From the NCBI GenBank assembly GCA_903889445.1, contig CAISXF010000026.1:1-47056 (forward strand): DNA of 47,056 nt, given 5' to 3'. Made by a program: the position numbers and the translations under genes. Shown piece after piece: positions 9,981-18,587 of this stretch. The stretch comes from an uncultured Pseudomonadota bacterium (lineage in GTDB: Bacteria; Pseudomonadota; Gammaproteobacteria; Methylococcales; Methylomonadaceae). The notes beneath the pieces are model-generated. The model ran no database searches. It saw nothing but the letters and a program-made list of their open reading frames with translations, and was not told the DNA's origin. The stretch's first letter is position 1. Every line of letters starts with the position of its first letter.

Positions 9981-10426
9981 TGCCCATCGTCCACTTTGGA
10001 CATCCCAACTAATGACCAATTATCGAATTCAGGCGCACCGCTCGTGTCGTCGCCGTTGTTGTAACTGATTCGGCACACATATTTGTGCTTTTTAGATGCT
10101 GCTCCCTCGTGCGAAACATCGGCTTCCGCGCTGACAACGTATTCGTAATTCCCTAAGCTCCACGCATTCAATGGTTTGGCAGGTAATGTGACGGTCGTTT
10201 TTTCATCTAAATCCGCTTTAAGATGTTTATTGCAATGCTGAAAAGCCAATTCTGTCATTGGCGAAGATTGCGACATATTACTGCCTTGATCGTTGCTTTG
10301 AATTAAAAATAAATCCGATTTCGCCACATCTTTTGCAACGGGAATCATCCATTCACGCTGTATCACCACTAAGCCAATCACGCCAGCAATCAATAAAAAA
10401 ACTTTTGTTTTGCTCATTTTGTTCAT
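9977..10426 (-). CDS. Hypothetical membrane-anchored exported protein
   Basis: Not recognised. The 149 residues begin with a basic start and one hydrophobic helix (about 8-24), then a mostly soluble domain, suggesting an inner-membrane-anchored periplasmic protein. Two cysteines (in FQHCNKHL and KYVCRISY) could form a disulfide. A second possible start (MSKTK) lies three codons in. The TGA stop lies inside the conserved tail of the IS200/IS605-type relic, so the original C-terminus may have been altered by that insertion. It stands alone on the minus strand, divergent from the MFS gene. Confidence 0.6.
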   Translation of the reverse strand: MNKMSKTKVFLLIAGVIGLVVIQREWMIPVAKDVAKSDLFLIQSNDQGSNMSQSSPMTELAFQHCNKHLKADLDEKTTVTLPAKPLNAWSLGNYEYVVSAEADVSHEGAASKKHKYVCRISYNNGDDTSGAPEFDNWSLVGMSKVDDGH

Positions 10427-10603
10427 CAGTTCACATTTCTTAGACGGTTAAAAATGCGCGAATTGTAGCACAATAGAAGTCACGCTTTAACGCGCTAATG
10501 TGTCGATTAGTTTTCCCATATTATGATTCGTGGCGGAATTGCTAATTATTGACCAATGAACGTTATAATCGCCGCATTATTAAAAAATTATCAGGATTGT
10601 TTT

Positions 10604-11875
10604 ATGTCTCAAATGAAGAAAGTCGTTGCCTCGACCATGCTCGGCAACGGTTTAGAATGGTACGATTACGCGCTTTACGGCACGTTCACCGCGTTAATCA
10701 GCAAACATTTTTTTCCCGCTGGCGACGAAAATGTAGCGTTAATTGCAACGTTTGGTATTTTTGCCATTGGCTTTTTAATGCGCCCCCTTGGCGCGATGAT
10801 GTTTGGTTATATTGGCGATAAATATGGACGCAAAAACGCGCTGTCGTTGTCGATTTTAATGATGGCAATTCCAACGGCGTGCATTGGTTTATTGCCCACT
10901 TATTCGATGATTGGCATTTACGCGCCCATTTTATTGACGCTGATTCGCTTGGTTCAAGGTGTCGCAATTGGCGGCGAATTTGGCGGCTCAATTGTGTATT
11001 TAGTCGAACATGCCAAACCCGCTAATAAAAATCGGGTCGGCAGTTTGTCGATGTTAAGCATGTTGATGGGTTTGTTTTTCGGCACGATGATTTCAGCCGT
11101 GTTGGCAAAAATTATGTCACCCGAAGATTTCGATACATTCGGCTGGCGGATTCCGTTTATTTTAGGTTTTTTCATTGGTTTAGTCGGGTTATATATTCGG
11201 ACAAAATTGCACGAAAGCCCCGTATTTATTGAAGCGCAAGAAGCGGGTCACGTTTCTGAATCCCCAATTAGCGAAACCTTTAAAAATAATTACAAAGAAG
11301 TATTGTTGGGCGTTGGCTTGTATTTAGCGGTGACGATTCCGTTTTATTTACAAACCGTTTTCATGCCCAGTTTTATGGTGAAATTCATGCACTTTAGCAG
11401 TGCCGACGCGCTGATAATTTATTTAATCGTGTTGGGCGTGATGATGATTTGCACGCCAATTTCTGCGATGTTGTGCGACACGACCAATCGTGAACGCTTG
11501 ATGAAAATTATCGCGGTGTGTTATTTGTTATTTGCGATTCCCTACGTTTATTTGTTGGATTACAAAACGTTTACGTTTGCGCTGATTTCTCAAGCCGTTT
11601 TTGCCAGTATTATCGCGTTTTATATTGCGCCAATTCCTACGTTAGTCACCGAACTTTTCCCCGCTCGCACTCGTTACACGGGAATGTCGTTGGCGTGTAA
11701 TTTAGCAGCCGCGATTTTTGGTGGCACGTCGCCGATGTTAATTACTGCGCTGATTACCAAAACTGAATCGAATTATCCGATGGCAATTTATATTATGCTT
11801 GCCGCTGCGATGTCGCTATTTTGTGTGTTTGAAGTCAAACGTCGCCGCGACACGAAACGCCTGTATTTGATTTAA
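10604..11875 (+). CDS. MFS transporter, metabolite:H+ symporter (ProP/KgtP-like)
   Basis: The 423-residue protein has about twelve membrane helices. It shows the MHS-family N-terminal signature NGLEWYDYALYG, the loop 2-3 motif GYIGDKYGRKNAL and RLVQGVAIGGEFGGS in helix 4. Proteins of this group take up dicarboxylates, osmolytes such as proline or betaine, or shikimate with protons. The residues visible do not decide the substrate. The start at 10604 (MSQMKK) is chosen for the AGGA site eight bases upstream and for matching family N-termini; the frame is open further 5'. It is transcribed alone, followed by a two-hairpin repeat. Confidence 0.88.
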   Translation: MSQMKKVVASTMLGNGLEWYDYALYGTFTALISKHFFPAGDENVALIATFGIFAIGFLMRPLGAMMFGYIGDKYGRKNALSLSILMMAIPTACIGLLPTYSMIGIYAPILLTLIRLVQGVAIGGEFGGSIVYLVEHAKPANKNRVGSLSMLSMLMGLFFGTMISAVLAKIMSPEDFDTFGWRIPFILGFFIGLVGLYIRTKLHESPVFIEAQEAGHVSESPISETFKNNYKEVLLGVGLYLAVTIPFYLQTVFMPSFMVKFMHFSSADALIIYLIVLGVMMICTPISAMLCDTTNRERLMKIIAVCYLLFAIPYVYLLDYKTFTFALISQAVFASIIAFYIAPIPTLVTELFPARTRYTGMSLACNLAAAIFGGTSPMLITALITKTESNYPMAIYIMLAAAMSLFCVFEVKRRRDTKRLYLI

Positions 11876-11899
11876 TTTTTGATTTTACGCAATGGCTTC

Positions 11900-11983
11900 G
11901 TAGGGGCGTACTGCGTACGCCCGCAATGCACAAAGCTATCATTAAAATTCGTTTTTATGCGGGTTCACGCAGTGAACCCCTAC
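11900..11983. repeat. Two-hairpin REP/MITE-like repeat with GTAGGGG ends
   Basis: The element begins GTAGGGG and ends CCCCTAC. Each end forms a perfect 8-bp stem with a 3-base loop: GGGCGTAC-TGC-GTACGCCC at 11903-11921, and GGGTTCAC-GCA-GTGAACCC at 11961-11979. The two loops (TGC and GCA) are complementary to each other. Between them lie about 39 AT-rich bases. The paired-hairpin form is that of a BIME or a small MITE. No other copy was seen in this window, and no transposase is adjacent. Confidence 0.7.
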
Positions 11984-12012
11984 AATAAATTACTACTTTC
12001 TAACCTAAAACC

Positions 12013-13260
12013 ATGAATCATTTTATTTACCGCGATAACCAACTTTTTGCTGAAAATGTAGCCGTTCAAACGATTATTGAAAAACACGGCAGCCCTTGTT
12101 ATATATATTCGCGTGCGACGTTGGAACGCCATTGGCACGCTTTCAACAACGCTTTCGGCACGCAATCGCATTTAATTTGTTACGCCGTCAAAGCCAATTC
12201 AAATTTGGGCGTGTTAAACGTGTTGGCGCGATTGGGTTCGGGCTTCGATATTGTTTCCATCGGCGAATTACAACGGGTTTTACAAGCCGGTGGCGACGCG
12301 AAAAAAATTGTATTTTCCGGCGTGGGCAAACGTGAAGACGAAATTCGTGCGGCGTTAACGTTGGGAATTCGCTGTTTTAATGTGGAAGTGCTAGACGAAT
12401 TGGAGCGCATTAACAAAATCGCCGGTGAATTAAACGTGATTGCGCCCGTTTCATTCCGCGTCAATCCTGACGTGGACGCGAAAACGCATCCGTATATTTC
12501 CACGGGTTTGAAAGAAAATAAATTCGGCATTGCGATTGAAGACGCTTTAGCTGCGTATCAACACGCCGCGTCGTTGCCGAATATCAACGTGGTTGGCATC
12601 GATTGTCACATTGGTTCGCAATTGACCGAAACGCGCCCATTTTTGGATGCGCTGGACAAAGTTTTGCAGCTGATTGACAAGTTAAAAGCGGCGGGAATTG
12701 CGCTGAAACATTTGGATTTAGGCGGCGGTTTGGGCATTCAATATCGAGATGAACAACCGCCCGAACCCGCAGAATATATTGCAGCGATATTGGTGCGTTT
12801 GGGTGAAACCGAGTTGGAAATTTTGCTCGAACCAGGTCGCGCGATTGTCGGCAATGCGGGGATTTTAGTGACGCGCGTGGAATATCTGAAGCCGACCGAA
12901 CACAAAAACTTTGCGATTGTCGATGCGGCGATGAATGATTTGATTCGACCCGCGTTGTACGGCGCGTGGCAAGATATTATTCCAGTGCAGCTCGGTAGTT
13001 CTGCGCCTGAAATGACGTGGGATATTGTCGGGCCAGTTTGTGAAACGGGCGATTTTCTGGGCAAAGAACGTGAATTAAAATTAGCAGAAGGCGATTTATT
13101 AGCCGTTCGTTCGTCAGGTGCTTACGGTTTTACGATGAGTTCAAATTACAATTCGCGTCCGCGTGTCGCTGAAATCATGGTGGATGGCGACCAAATTCAC
13201 GTTGTCCGTGAACGTGAAACACTGGCGCAATTGTGGCAAGGTGAATCCTTGTTGCCGTAG
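12013..13260 (+). CDS. lysA: Diaminopimelate decarboxylase
   Basis: The 415-residue enzyme decarboxylates meso-diaminopimelate to L-lysine, the last step of lysine synthesis. It has the fold-type III PLP barrel with CYAVKANSN, where Lys60 is the predicted Schiff-base lysine. It also shows the glycine-rich phosphate-binding loop LDLGGGLGIQY and the dimer-interface active-site motif CETGDFLG. Its length matches bacterial LysA (about 415-420). The start ATG gives the usual N-terminus. apbE follows after nine bases, suggesting one transcript. The lack of an adjacent lppL or dapF is unremarkable. Confidence 0.96.
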   Translation: MNHFIYRDNQLFAENVAVQTIIEKHGSPCYIYSRATLERHWHAFNNAFGTQSHLICYAVKANSNLGVLNVLARLGSGFDIVSIGELQRVLQAGGDAKKIVFSGVGKREDEIRAALTLGIRCFNVEVLDELERINKIAGELNVIAPVSFRVNPDVDAKTHPYISTGLKENKFGIAIEDALAAYQHAASLPNINVVGIDCHIGSQLTETRPFLDALDKVLQLIDKLKAAGIALKHLDLGGGLGIQYRDEQPPEPAEYIAAILVRLGETELEILLEPGRAIVGNAGILVTRVEYLKPTEHKNFAIVDAAMNDLIRPALYGAWQDIIPVQLGSSAPEMTWDIVGPVCETGDFLGKERELKLAEGDLLAVRSSGAYGFTMSSNYNSRPRVAEIMVDGDQIHVVRERETLAQLWQGESLLP

Positions 13261-13269
13261 TTTTAAACC

Positions 13270-14160
13270 ATGTTAACCACAGATTCAGCGGAATTTTCGC
13301 CGTTTTTATTTTCATTTAACGCGATGGGTTGTCCGTGCGAATTGCAGTTTTACGCGAAAAATAACGTTTACGCTCAACACGTCGCACAACGAGTGATGGC
13401 CGATATTGACCGTTTGGAGCAGCGTTATTCACGTTATCGTGCCGACAGTTTTTTGTCGAAAATCAATCACGTTGCGGCAGTGGGCGGTTCCATTTCGGTT
13501 GATGACGAAACGGCGGGATTGTTGAATTACGCGCAAACGTGTTACGAACTCAGCGACGGTTTGTTTGATATTACCTCCGGTATTTTGCGGCGAGCGTGGC
13601 GATTTGAAACGAACGTTTTGCCCGACGATAAAGGGATTCAAGCGTTATTACAAAAAGTCGGTTGGCAACACATTCGCTGGGAAAATCCGACGTTGACCTT
13701 TTTACAAGCCGAAATGGAAATTGATTTTGGTGGCATTGTGAAAGAATATGCGGCGGATCGCGCGGCGACGTTGTGTTTAGATTCGGGAATTTTGCACGGC
13801 ATGGTGAATTTGGGCGGCGATATAAAAATCATTGGCGCACATCCTGACGGCAGCGCGTGGCGCGTTGGCATTCAACATCCGCGCGACAAAACCAAAGTCT
13901 GGAAAACCGTTGTTTTGAAAACGGGCGCATTAGCCAGCAGCGGCGATTACGAGCGGTGCATGGTGATTGACGGCGTGCGTTACGGGCATATTTTAAACCC
14001 CAAAACGGGTTATCCTGTGCGACATTTAGCCGCCGTCAGCGTAGTCGCCGATTTTTGTGTGGTCGCGGGAAGTGCCGCCACCGTTGCAATGTTGAAAGAA
14101 ACGAAAGGCGAGAAATGGTTAACATCGTTGGGGCTAAAAAATTACACGTTTAAAAACTAA
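13270..14160 (+). CDS. apbE: FAD:protein FMN transferase, ApbE-like (cytoplasmic form)
   Basis: The 296-residue protein shows the ApbE core: RLEQRYSRYRADSFLSKIN, GLFDITSGILRRAW, EIDFGGIVKEYAADRA, MVNLGGDIKIIG and HILNPKTGYPV. The family transfers FMN from FAD to Thr or Ser of partner proteins using a Mg site. The usual late Asp of the D-A-x-x-T motif is replaced here: the segment reads VVAGSAATVAML, a variant also known to me from other proteobacterial ApbE-like proteins. There is no signal peptide or lipobox, so it is probably cytoplasmic, unlike classic ApbE lipoproteins. It lies nine bases after lysA; its stop codon overlaps that of convergent mptG. The target flavoprotein is unknown. Confidence 0.85.
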   Translation: MLTTDSAEFSPFLFSFNAMGCPCELQFYAKNNVYAQHVAQRVMADIDRLEQRYSRYRADSFLSKINHVAAVGGSISVDDETAGLLNYAQTCYELSDGLFDITSGILRRAWRFETNVLPDDKGIQALLQKVGWQHIRWENPTLTFLQAEMEIDFGGIVKEYAADRAATLCLDSGILHGMVNLGGDIKIIGAHPDGSAWRVGIQHPRDKTKVWKTVVLKTGALASSGDYERCMVIDGVRYGHILNPKTGYPVRHLAAVSVVADFCVVAGSAATVAMLKETKGEKWLTSLGLKNYTFKN

Positions 14161-15107
14161 TTTAAAATTACTTCGCCGCCACGATTTCGCGCACTCACCA
14201 CGCTAAATTGTAACGGTGTGTCAGCAAAAACCGCTCGCGCTTGTTGTGCCAAATGTTCCGCCATGTCATGACCTTCAATCAAACAAAATCCAGTCGGTCC
14301 CCAAGAAGTTTGACCAATAGCCACCGCGCCACGTTGCGCCAACCATTGCATCGCGCGGGCTACGTCGGGGCTGGTAAATACACCACCTTGTGCGGGTGAA
14401 AAATGTTTGCCCACCGTGCGTTGTAATTCCGTAATCACTTCACCAAAACGCGCCAAATCATTTTCAGCCATCGCGGGTAACGCCTGCATTAACAACAAAT
14501 AACACAAGCGTTCGGCTTCGCTGCGTGGAAACGGCGGCAACGTTTTGAAGGCTTGAATTTCTTGTTGACCGTGCAAACCTTGTCCGCGTTTATCAAAAAC
14601 TAAAATAAATCGCCAATTTTCAGGTACATCAAAATGCGCCAACATCGGCGGCGTAATGGTATTTTCACCGCGTCCGCCATCCACCACAAAACCGCCTTGT
14701 TCAAAAATACCAATGCCAATGCCCGAGCGCAAACCGCGATCCATCACGGCGGCAATTTCGCGTACGCTTAAATTTAAATCGTAAAACGCATTTAATCCTG
14801 CGCCAATCGCCAACGCCATTTGTGTTCCTGAACCCAAGCCGACGTGTTCAGGAATGGTAGAAATTATGTCAACGTTCAGCGCGTCCGACACATCAAATGC
14901 CTGACAAAATGCACTTAAACAGTGAGCGGCACGGATTGATTGTGGGTGTGGTTGTTTGTGATTTTGGGTAATCGTAATGTGTGTAACGGGTTCATTTAAA
15001 GCCACACCAATGCTGCCAAAATGCCGTTGTAACGCGCCACTCAAATCTAAAAAACCCATGTGCAGCCGTGCGGGGGCAATAACAGAAACAGAAGAAAAGG
15101 AAGTCAT
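14157..15107 (-). CDS. mptG: Beta-ribofuranosylaminobenzene 5'-phosphate synthase (beta-RFAP synthase)
   Basis: This 316-residue GHMP-superfamily member opens with VSVIAPARLHMGFLDLSG and carries the glycine-rich loop EHVGLGSGTQMALAIGAG and RGLRSGIGIGIFEQGGFVVDGGRG, hallmarks of beta-RFAP synthase. The enzyme condenses p-aminobenzoate (in bacteria) with phosphoribosyl pyrophosphate, committing to tetrahydromethanopterin, the C1 carrier of methylotrophs for formaldehyde oxidation. This is the strongest metabolic marker in the window. The start at 15107 fits family N-termini; the frame is open for another 33 codons upstream to 15206 without family-like sequence. No other H4MPT gene is adjacent. 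The convergent stops of mptG and apbE overlap. Confidence 0.88.
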   Translation of the reverse strand: MTSFSSVSVIAPARLHMGFLDLSGALQRHFGSIGVALNEPVTHITITQNHKQPHPQSIRAAHCLSAFCQAFDVSDALNVDIISTIPEHVGLGSGTQMALAIGAGLNAFYDLNLSVREIAAVMDRGLRSGIGIGIFEQGGFVVDGGRGENTITPPMLAHFDVPENWRFILVFDKRGQGLHGQQEIQAFKTLPPFPRSEAERLCYLLLMQALPAMAENDLARFGEVITELQRTVGKHFSPAQGGVFTSPDVARAMQWLAQRGAVAIGQTSWGPTGFCLIEGHDMAEHLAQQARAVFADTPLQFSVVSARNRGGEVILN

Positions 15108-15357
15108 GCGTAAATCAGTAAAAAGAAAGAATGACGCAACGATAGCAGATTTTGGAATTATTGAAAGTCTGTTAGAAAAACTTCGTTGAACTAAGTATTC
15201 AGTCAAAAATAACGTCTCAATTTCTGGACAATTGTGGAGGGTTGATATTCAGAAAATTACCCCATTAAACGCTGCTTTCTTCATTACTTTCCACTCTCGC
15301 GTAAAAAAGACCTTGGAATCTATCTGGCGAAGGCTTGATTGAAAAGCCAAACGGGTT

Positions 15358-16971
15358 TTACGAACTACAAGACAGCATCGAACACCCCGCCCGTTGTCGC
15401 GCCCAATCTGGACGTTTAGCGGCATAGTTTTGTTTGCCGGTCTGTTCACAGTAAGGCTGACGCAATACGTCTAACAATCGATGAATCTCAGTGAAATCGC
15501 CTTGTTCGGCATCGTCGATGGCTAATTGCGCCAAATAATTCCGCAACACATAATTCGGATTCACAGCATTCATGCGGCGAGTTCTGTCCGTTTCAGTGAT
15601 GCCATTTTGATGCAATCGACGCGCGTAGCTTTTCAACCAGTCGAATCGCCGATGTTGATAAGCGTCGTCCAATTGTTCTGGCAGATAATAAGCCGCACTC
15701 AACGGTTGCAACCAGCGTTCAATTTCGACAGTGTCGATATTGACCGACATATCAACATTCGCGAGTTGCCGATAAAAAATCGTCATATCTGTTTCGACGA
15801 TTTGCAATAACGTTTCTAAATCAGATAATAACGCTTCGTCGGTCGCCATTTGAACATCGGGTAATCCTAATTTTTCTGCCTTCATAACGTGTAAATCATG
15901 TTGAAGCGTTTGGTTGTAATGATGCTGCAGCGTTTCTTGTAAAAGCTGCGTTTCGGGAATCAGCGGATAAATCGCGTTCGCCAATTGCGCCAAATTCCAA
16001 AACGCCACGGCGGGTTGATTTCCAAAACGATAACGCCGATCCTCCGCGTCGGTGGTGTTCGGAGTCCAATTTGAATCGAAATTTTCCAGCCAACCGTAAG
16101 GGCCATAATCAATCGTCAAGCCCATAATCGACATATTGTCCGTATTCATTACGCCATGCACAAAACCGACACGTTGCCAATGTACGACCATTTCTGCGGT
16201 GAGTTTGCAAATTTCGCCAAACCATTGCAGATAAATGGCGGGAGACGGTTCGCCCAAATGCGGAAAATGCGTGCGAATCGTGAAATCCACTAATTTTTTC
16301 AACAACGGAATATCATTGCGAGCGGTTAAAATTTGGAAATGCCCAAAGCGCGTAAACGTCGGCGTAACGCGACAAACCACCGCGCCTTGTTCATGTTTTG
16401 GATTGCCGTCGTAAAACATATCACGCAACACGTTGTCGCCCGTCAACGTCAAACTCAACGCGCGAGTCGTCGGCACGCCTAAATGGTGCATGGCTTCGCT
16501 GCATAAAAATTCTCGTACCGAAGAACGTAACACCGCCAACCCATCAGAACGGCGCGAATAAGGCGTTTTGCCCGACCCTTTCAATTGCAACGCCCAGCGT
16601 TGTTGGCGTTGATTGATGACTTCGCCCAAATTGATGGCGCGACCATCGCCCAATTGTCCCGCCCATTGACCAAATTGATGTCCGCCGTAACACGTCGCGT
16701 ACGATTCCATGCCGTCCGCCAAACGATTACCCGAAAATACTTGCGTAAAATCTTCGGAATGACAAACCGCTTCACTTAAATCTAACAAATGCGCGACTTC
16801 GGGCGCAAAAATCACCCGTCGAGCTTGGCGGGTTTCAGTCGGTAAAACAGCAGAATAACACGCGCCAAGCACCTGACGACAGGCATTGTGTGTTTCAGAA
16901 TCGGCGGGCAATTCTCGAATAAAACTATTATCAAATTTGAGTGCGTCGAGCGCGTGAATTTTAGTGGTCAT
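15358..16971 (-). CDS. selO: Protein adenylyltransferase SelO (YdiU/UPF0061)
   Basis: The 537-residue pseudokinase-fold enzyme transfers AMP from ATP to Ser/Thr/Tyr residues and is tied to redox homeostasis. Family landmarks are YATCYGGHQFGQWAGQLGDG near residue 90, LKGSGKTPYSR, VGFVHGVMNTDNMSIMGLTI, where the metal-binding Asn/Asp residues lie, and IDYGPYGW. The C-terminus ends GCSMLSCSS, retaining the conserved Cys that is selenocysteine in animal SelO. It is a full-length, single-gene unit on the minus strand. The 250 bases between its stop and mptG hold no recognised gene or strong terminator. Confidence 0.95.
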   Translation of the reverse strand: MTTKIHALDALKFDNSFIRELPADSETHNACRQVLGACYSAVLPTETRQARRVIFAPEVAHLLDLSEAVCHSEDFTQVFSGNRLADGMESYATCYGGHQFGQWAGQLGDGRAINLGEVINQRQQRWALQLKGSGKTPYSRRSDGLAVLRSSVREFLCSEAMHHLGVPTTRALSLTLTGDNVLRDMFYDGNPKHEQGAVVCRVTPTFTRFGHFQILTARNDIPLLKKLVDFTIRTHFPHLGEPSPAIYLQWFGEICKLTAEMVVHWQRVGFVHGVMNTDNMSIMGLTIDYGPYGWLENFDSNWTPNTTDAEDRRYRFGNQPAVAFWNLAQLANAIYPLIPETQLLQETLQHHYNQTLQHDLHVMKAEKLGLPDVQMATDEALLSDLETLLQIVETDMTIFYRQLANVDMSVNIDTVEIERWLQPLSAAYYLPEQLDDAYQHRRFDWLKSYARRLHQNGITETDRTRRMNAVNPNYVLRNYLAQLAIDDAEQGDFTEIHRLLDVLRQPYCEQTGKQNYAAKRPDWARQRAGCSMLSCSS

Positions 16972-17131
16972 GATTTCTATTTGTGCGTGAGTGGATTTAA
17001 TAGTTTATCGCATTGTTTGATTTGAATGTTCAAACGAATTTTTTAACCATTTCAATACGGATAATGCGGCGGATTGGGTGCGGTAACGATATACTGATTC
17101 ACTTTATTTTTCATTTTTAAGAGCCAAATTC

Positions 17132-18520
17132 ATGCAAGAACCTGTTAAATTTTCCAGCGCAGCCATTTCCGCCCAATTATTACAAGGTCTGGAGGCGTTG
17201 AGTTACACCGAAATGACCCCGATTCAAGCGCAAAGCATTCCGTTCATTTTGGCGGGCGACGATATTATTGCCAAAGCGAAAACGGGCTGCGGTAAAACGG
17301 TCGCCTTCGGTTTGGGTTTATTGTCGCAAATCGATGTGAATCTTTACGAAACCCAAGCGTTGGTATTGTGTCCGACTCGTGAATTAGCCGACCAAGTCAG
17401 CAAAGCGATTCGCAGTTTGGCGCGTTTTATTCCAAACGTTAAATTGCTGACATTGTGCGGCGGCGTTCCGCAAGGACACCAAATTGCGTCGTTATCGCAA
17501 CACGCGCCACACATTGTCGTTGGCACGCCCGGGCGAATTCAAGACCATTTAAAACGCCAAAGTTTGAGCTTGAAAAAGTTGCGCGTGTTGGTGTTGGATG
17601 AAGCTGACCGCATGTTGGACATGGGTTTTGAAGATCAAATTTCGTTCGTAGTGAAACAAACGTCGAAAACCAAACAAACGTTGTTATTTTCGGCGACGTA
17701 TCCCGATTCGATTTTGGACATGAGCGCACATATTCAACAATCGCCAGTTGAAATTACCGTGGACGAAACGCATGACGACGGGCAAATTGAACAGCTTTTT
17801 TATAGAGCTGAAGAGTTGCAAAAACCGTTGGCGGTCGTGGCGTTATTGGCGAAACATCAACCCGAATCAACCGTTATTTTTTGCAACACGAAATACAATT
17901 GTCAGGTGATTGAAGATTGGCTCGGGCAACAAGGTTACGCCGCGCTGTCTTTGACGGGCGATTTGGATCAGCGCGAACGTGACCAAACGTTGCTGCGGTT
18001 TGCGAATAAAAGTTGTTCAGTTTTAGTGGCGACAGACGTTGCTGCGCGGGGTTTGGACATTAAGGATTTGTCGGCGGTGATTGTTTATGATTTATCGCCC
18101 GACCCCGAAGTTCACGTTCATCGAATTGGGCGAACAGGTCGTGCAGGTCAAAAAGGTTTGGCGTTCAGTTTGTGTGCCGAATCGGAATTAGACCGCGCGA
18201 AAGCGATTGAAACGTATCAAAAAATGTCGATTAAATGGGATAAATTTAACCCCGCAAAACTGTCGAAAAATACCACGCTCAGACCCGCGATGGTGACGTT
18301 GGTGATTGATGGCGGACGTAAAAGTAAAATTCGTGCGAGTGACATTTTGGGCGCATTGACGGGTGACGCGGGTTTGGCGGGTAGCGAAGTCGGCAAAATT
18401 GATATTTTCGACGTGCGGACGTATGTGGCAATTAAACGCACCAGCGCGAATATCGCGTTGTCGCGTTTGCAAGAAGGGAAAATTAAAGGACGAAAATTGC
18501 GCGTTCGGGCGTTGGGATAA
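17132..18520 (+). CDS. dbpA: ATP-dependent RNA helicase DbpA
   Basis: The 462-residue DEAD-box helicase acts in 50S ribosome assembly, recognising hairpin 92 of 23S rRNA. It shows the Q motif (MTPIQAQSIPF), Walker A AKTGCGKT at about 49-56, VLDEADRMLDMGF, the SAT motif (LFSATYP), ATDVAARGLDIK and HRIGRTGRAGQ. A C-terminal DbpA RNA-binding domain (about 385-460) ends in GKIKGRKLRVRALG. That domain and the total length separate it from other DEAD proteins. A strong terminator follows. The last 14 codons reappear in diverged form at 19354-19396, downstream of the next gene. Confidence 0.95.
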   Translation: MQEPVKFSSAAISAQLLQGLEALSYTEMTPIQAQSIPFILAGDDIIAKAKTGCGKTVAFGLGLLSQIDVNLYETQALVLCPTRELADQVSKAIRSLARFIPNVKLLTLCGGVPQGHQIASLSQHAPHIVVGTPGRIQDHLKRQSLSLKKLRVLVLDEADRMLDMGFEDQISFVVKQTSKTKQTLLFSATYPDSILDMSAHIQQSPVEITVDETHDDGQIEQLFYRAEELQKPLAVVALLAKHQPESTVIFCNTKYNCQVIEDWLGQQGYAALSLTGDLDQRERDQTLLRFANKSCSVLVATDVAARGLDIKDLSAVIVYDLSPDPEVHVHRIGRTGRAGQKGLAFSLCAESELDRAKAIETYQKMSIKWDKFNPAKLSKNTTLRPAMVTLVIDGGRKSKIRASDILGALTGDAGLAGSEVGKIDIFDVRTYVAIKRTSANIALSRLQEGKIKGRKLRVRALG

Positions 18521-18526
18521 ATGGAA

Positions 18527-18556
18527 ATCCCCCCGATTAGGTCGGGGGAGTTTTAG
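18527..18556 (+). terminator. Rho-independent terminator of dbpA
   Basis: CCCCCGA and TCGGGGG form a stem around a short loop, followed by TTTT. It begins seven bases after the dbpA stop codon. Confidence 0.8.
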
Positions 18557-18587
18557 AATTTAATACTCAAACGAAGCCGACAAACAG

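Noticed and set aside
10545-10585. Sigma-70 promoter TTGACC...TATAAT before the MFS gene
   Set aside because: The spacing is only nine bases; another -35 candidate (TTGCTA) is 19 bases away and poor.
15249-15449. 66-residue minus-strand frame after selO
   Set aside because: It mostly overlaps the selO 3' end in another frame, with no family resemblance or ribosome site.
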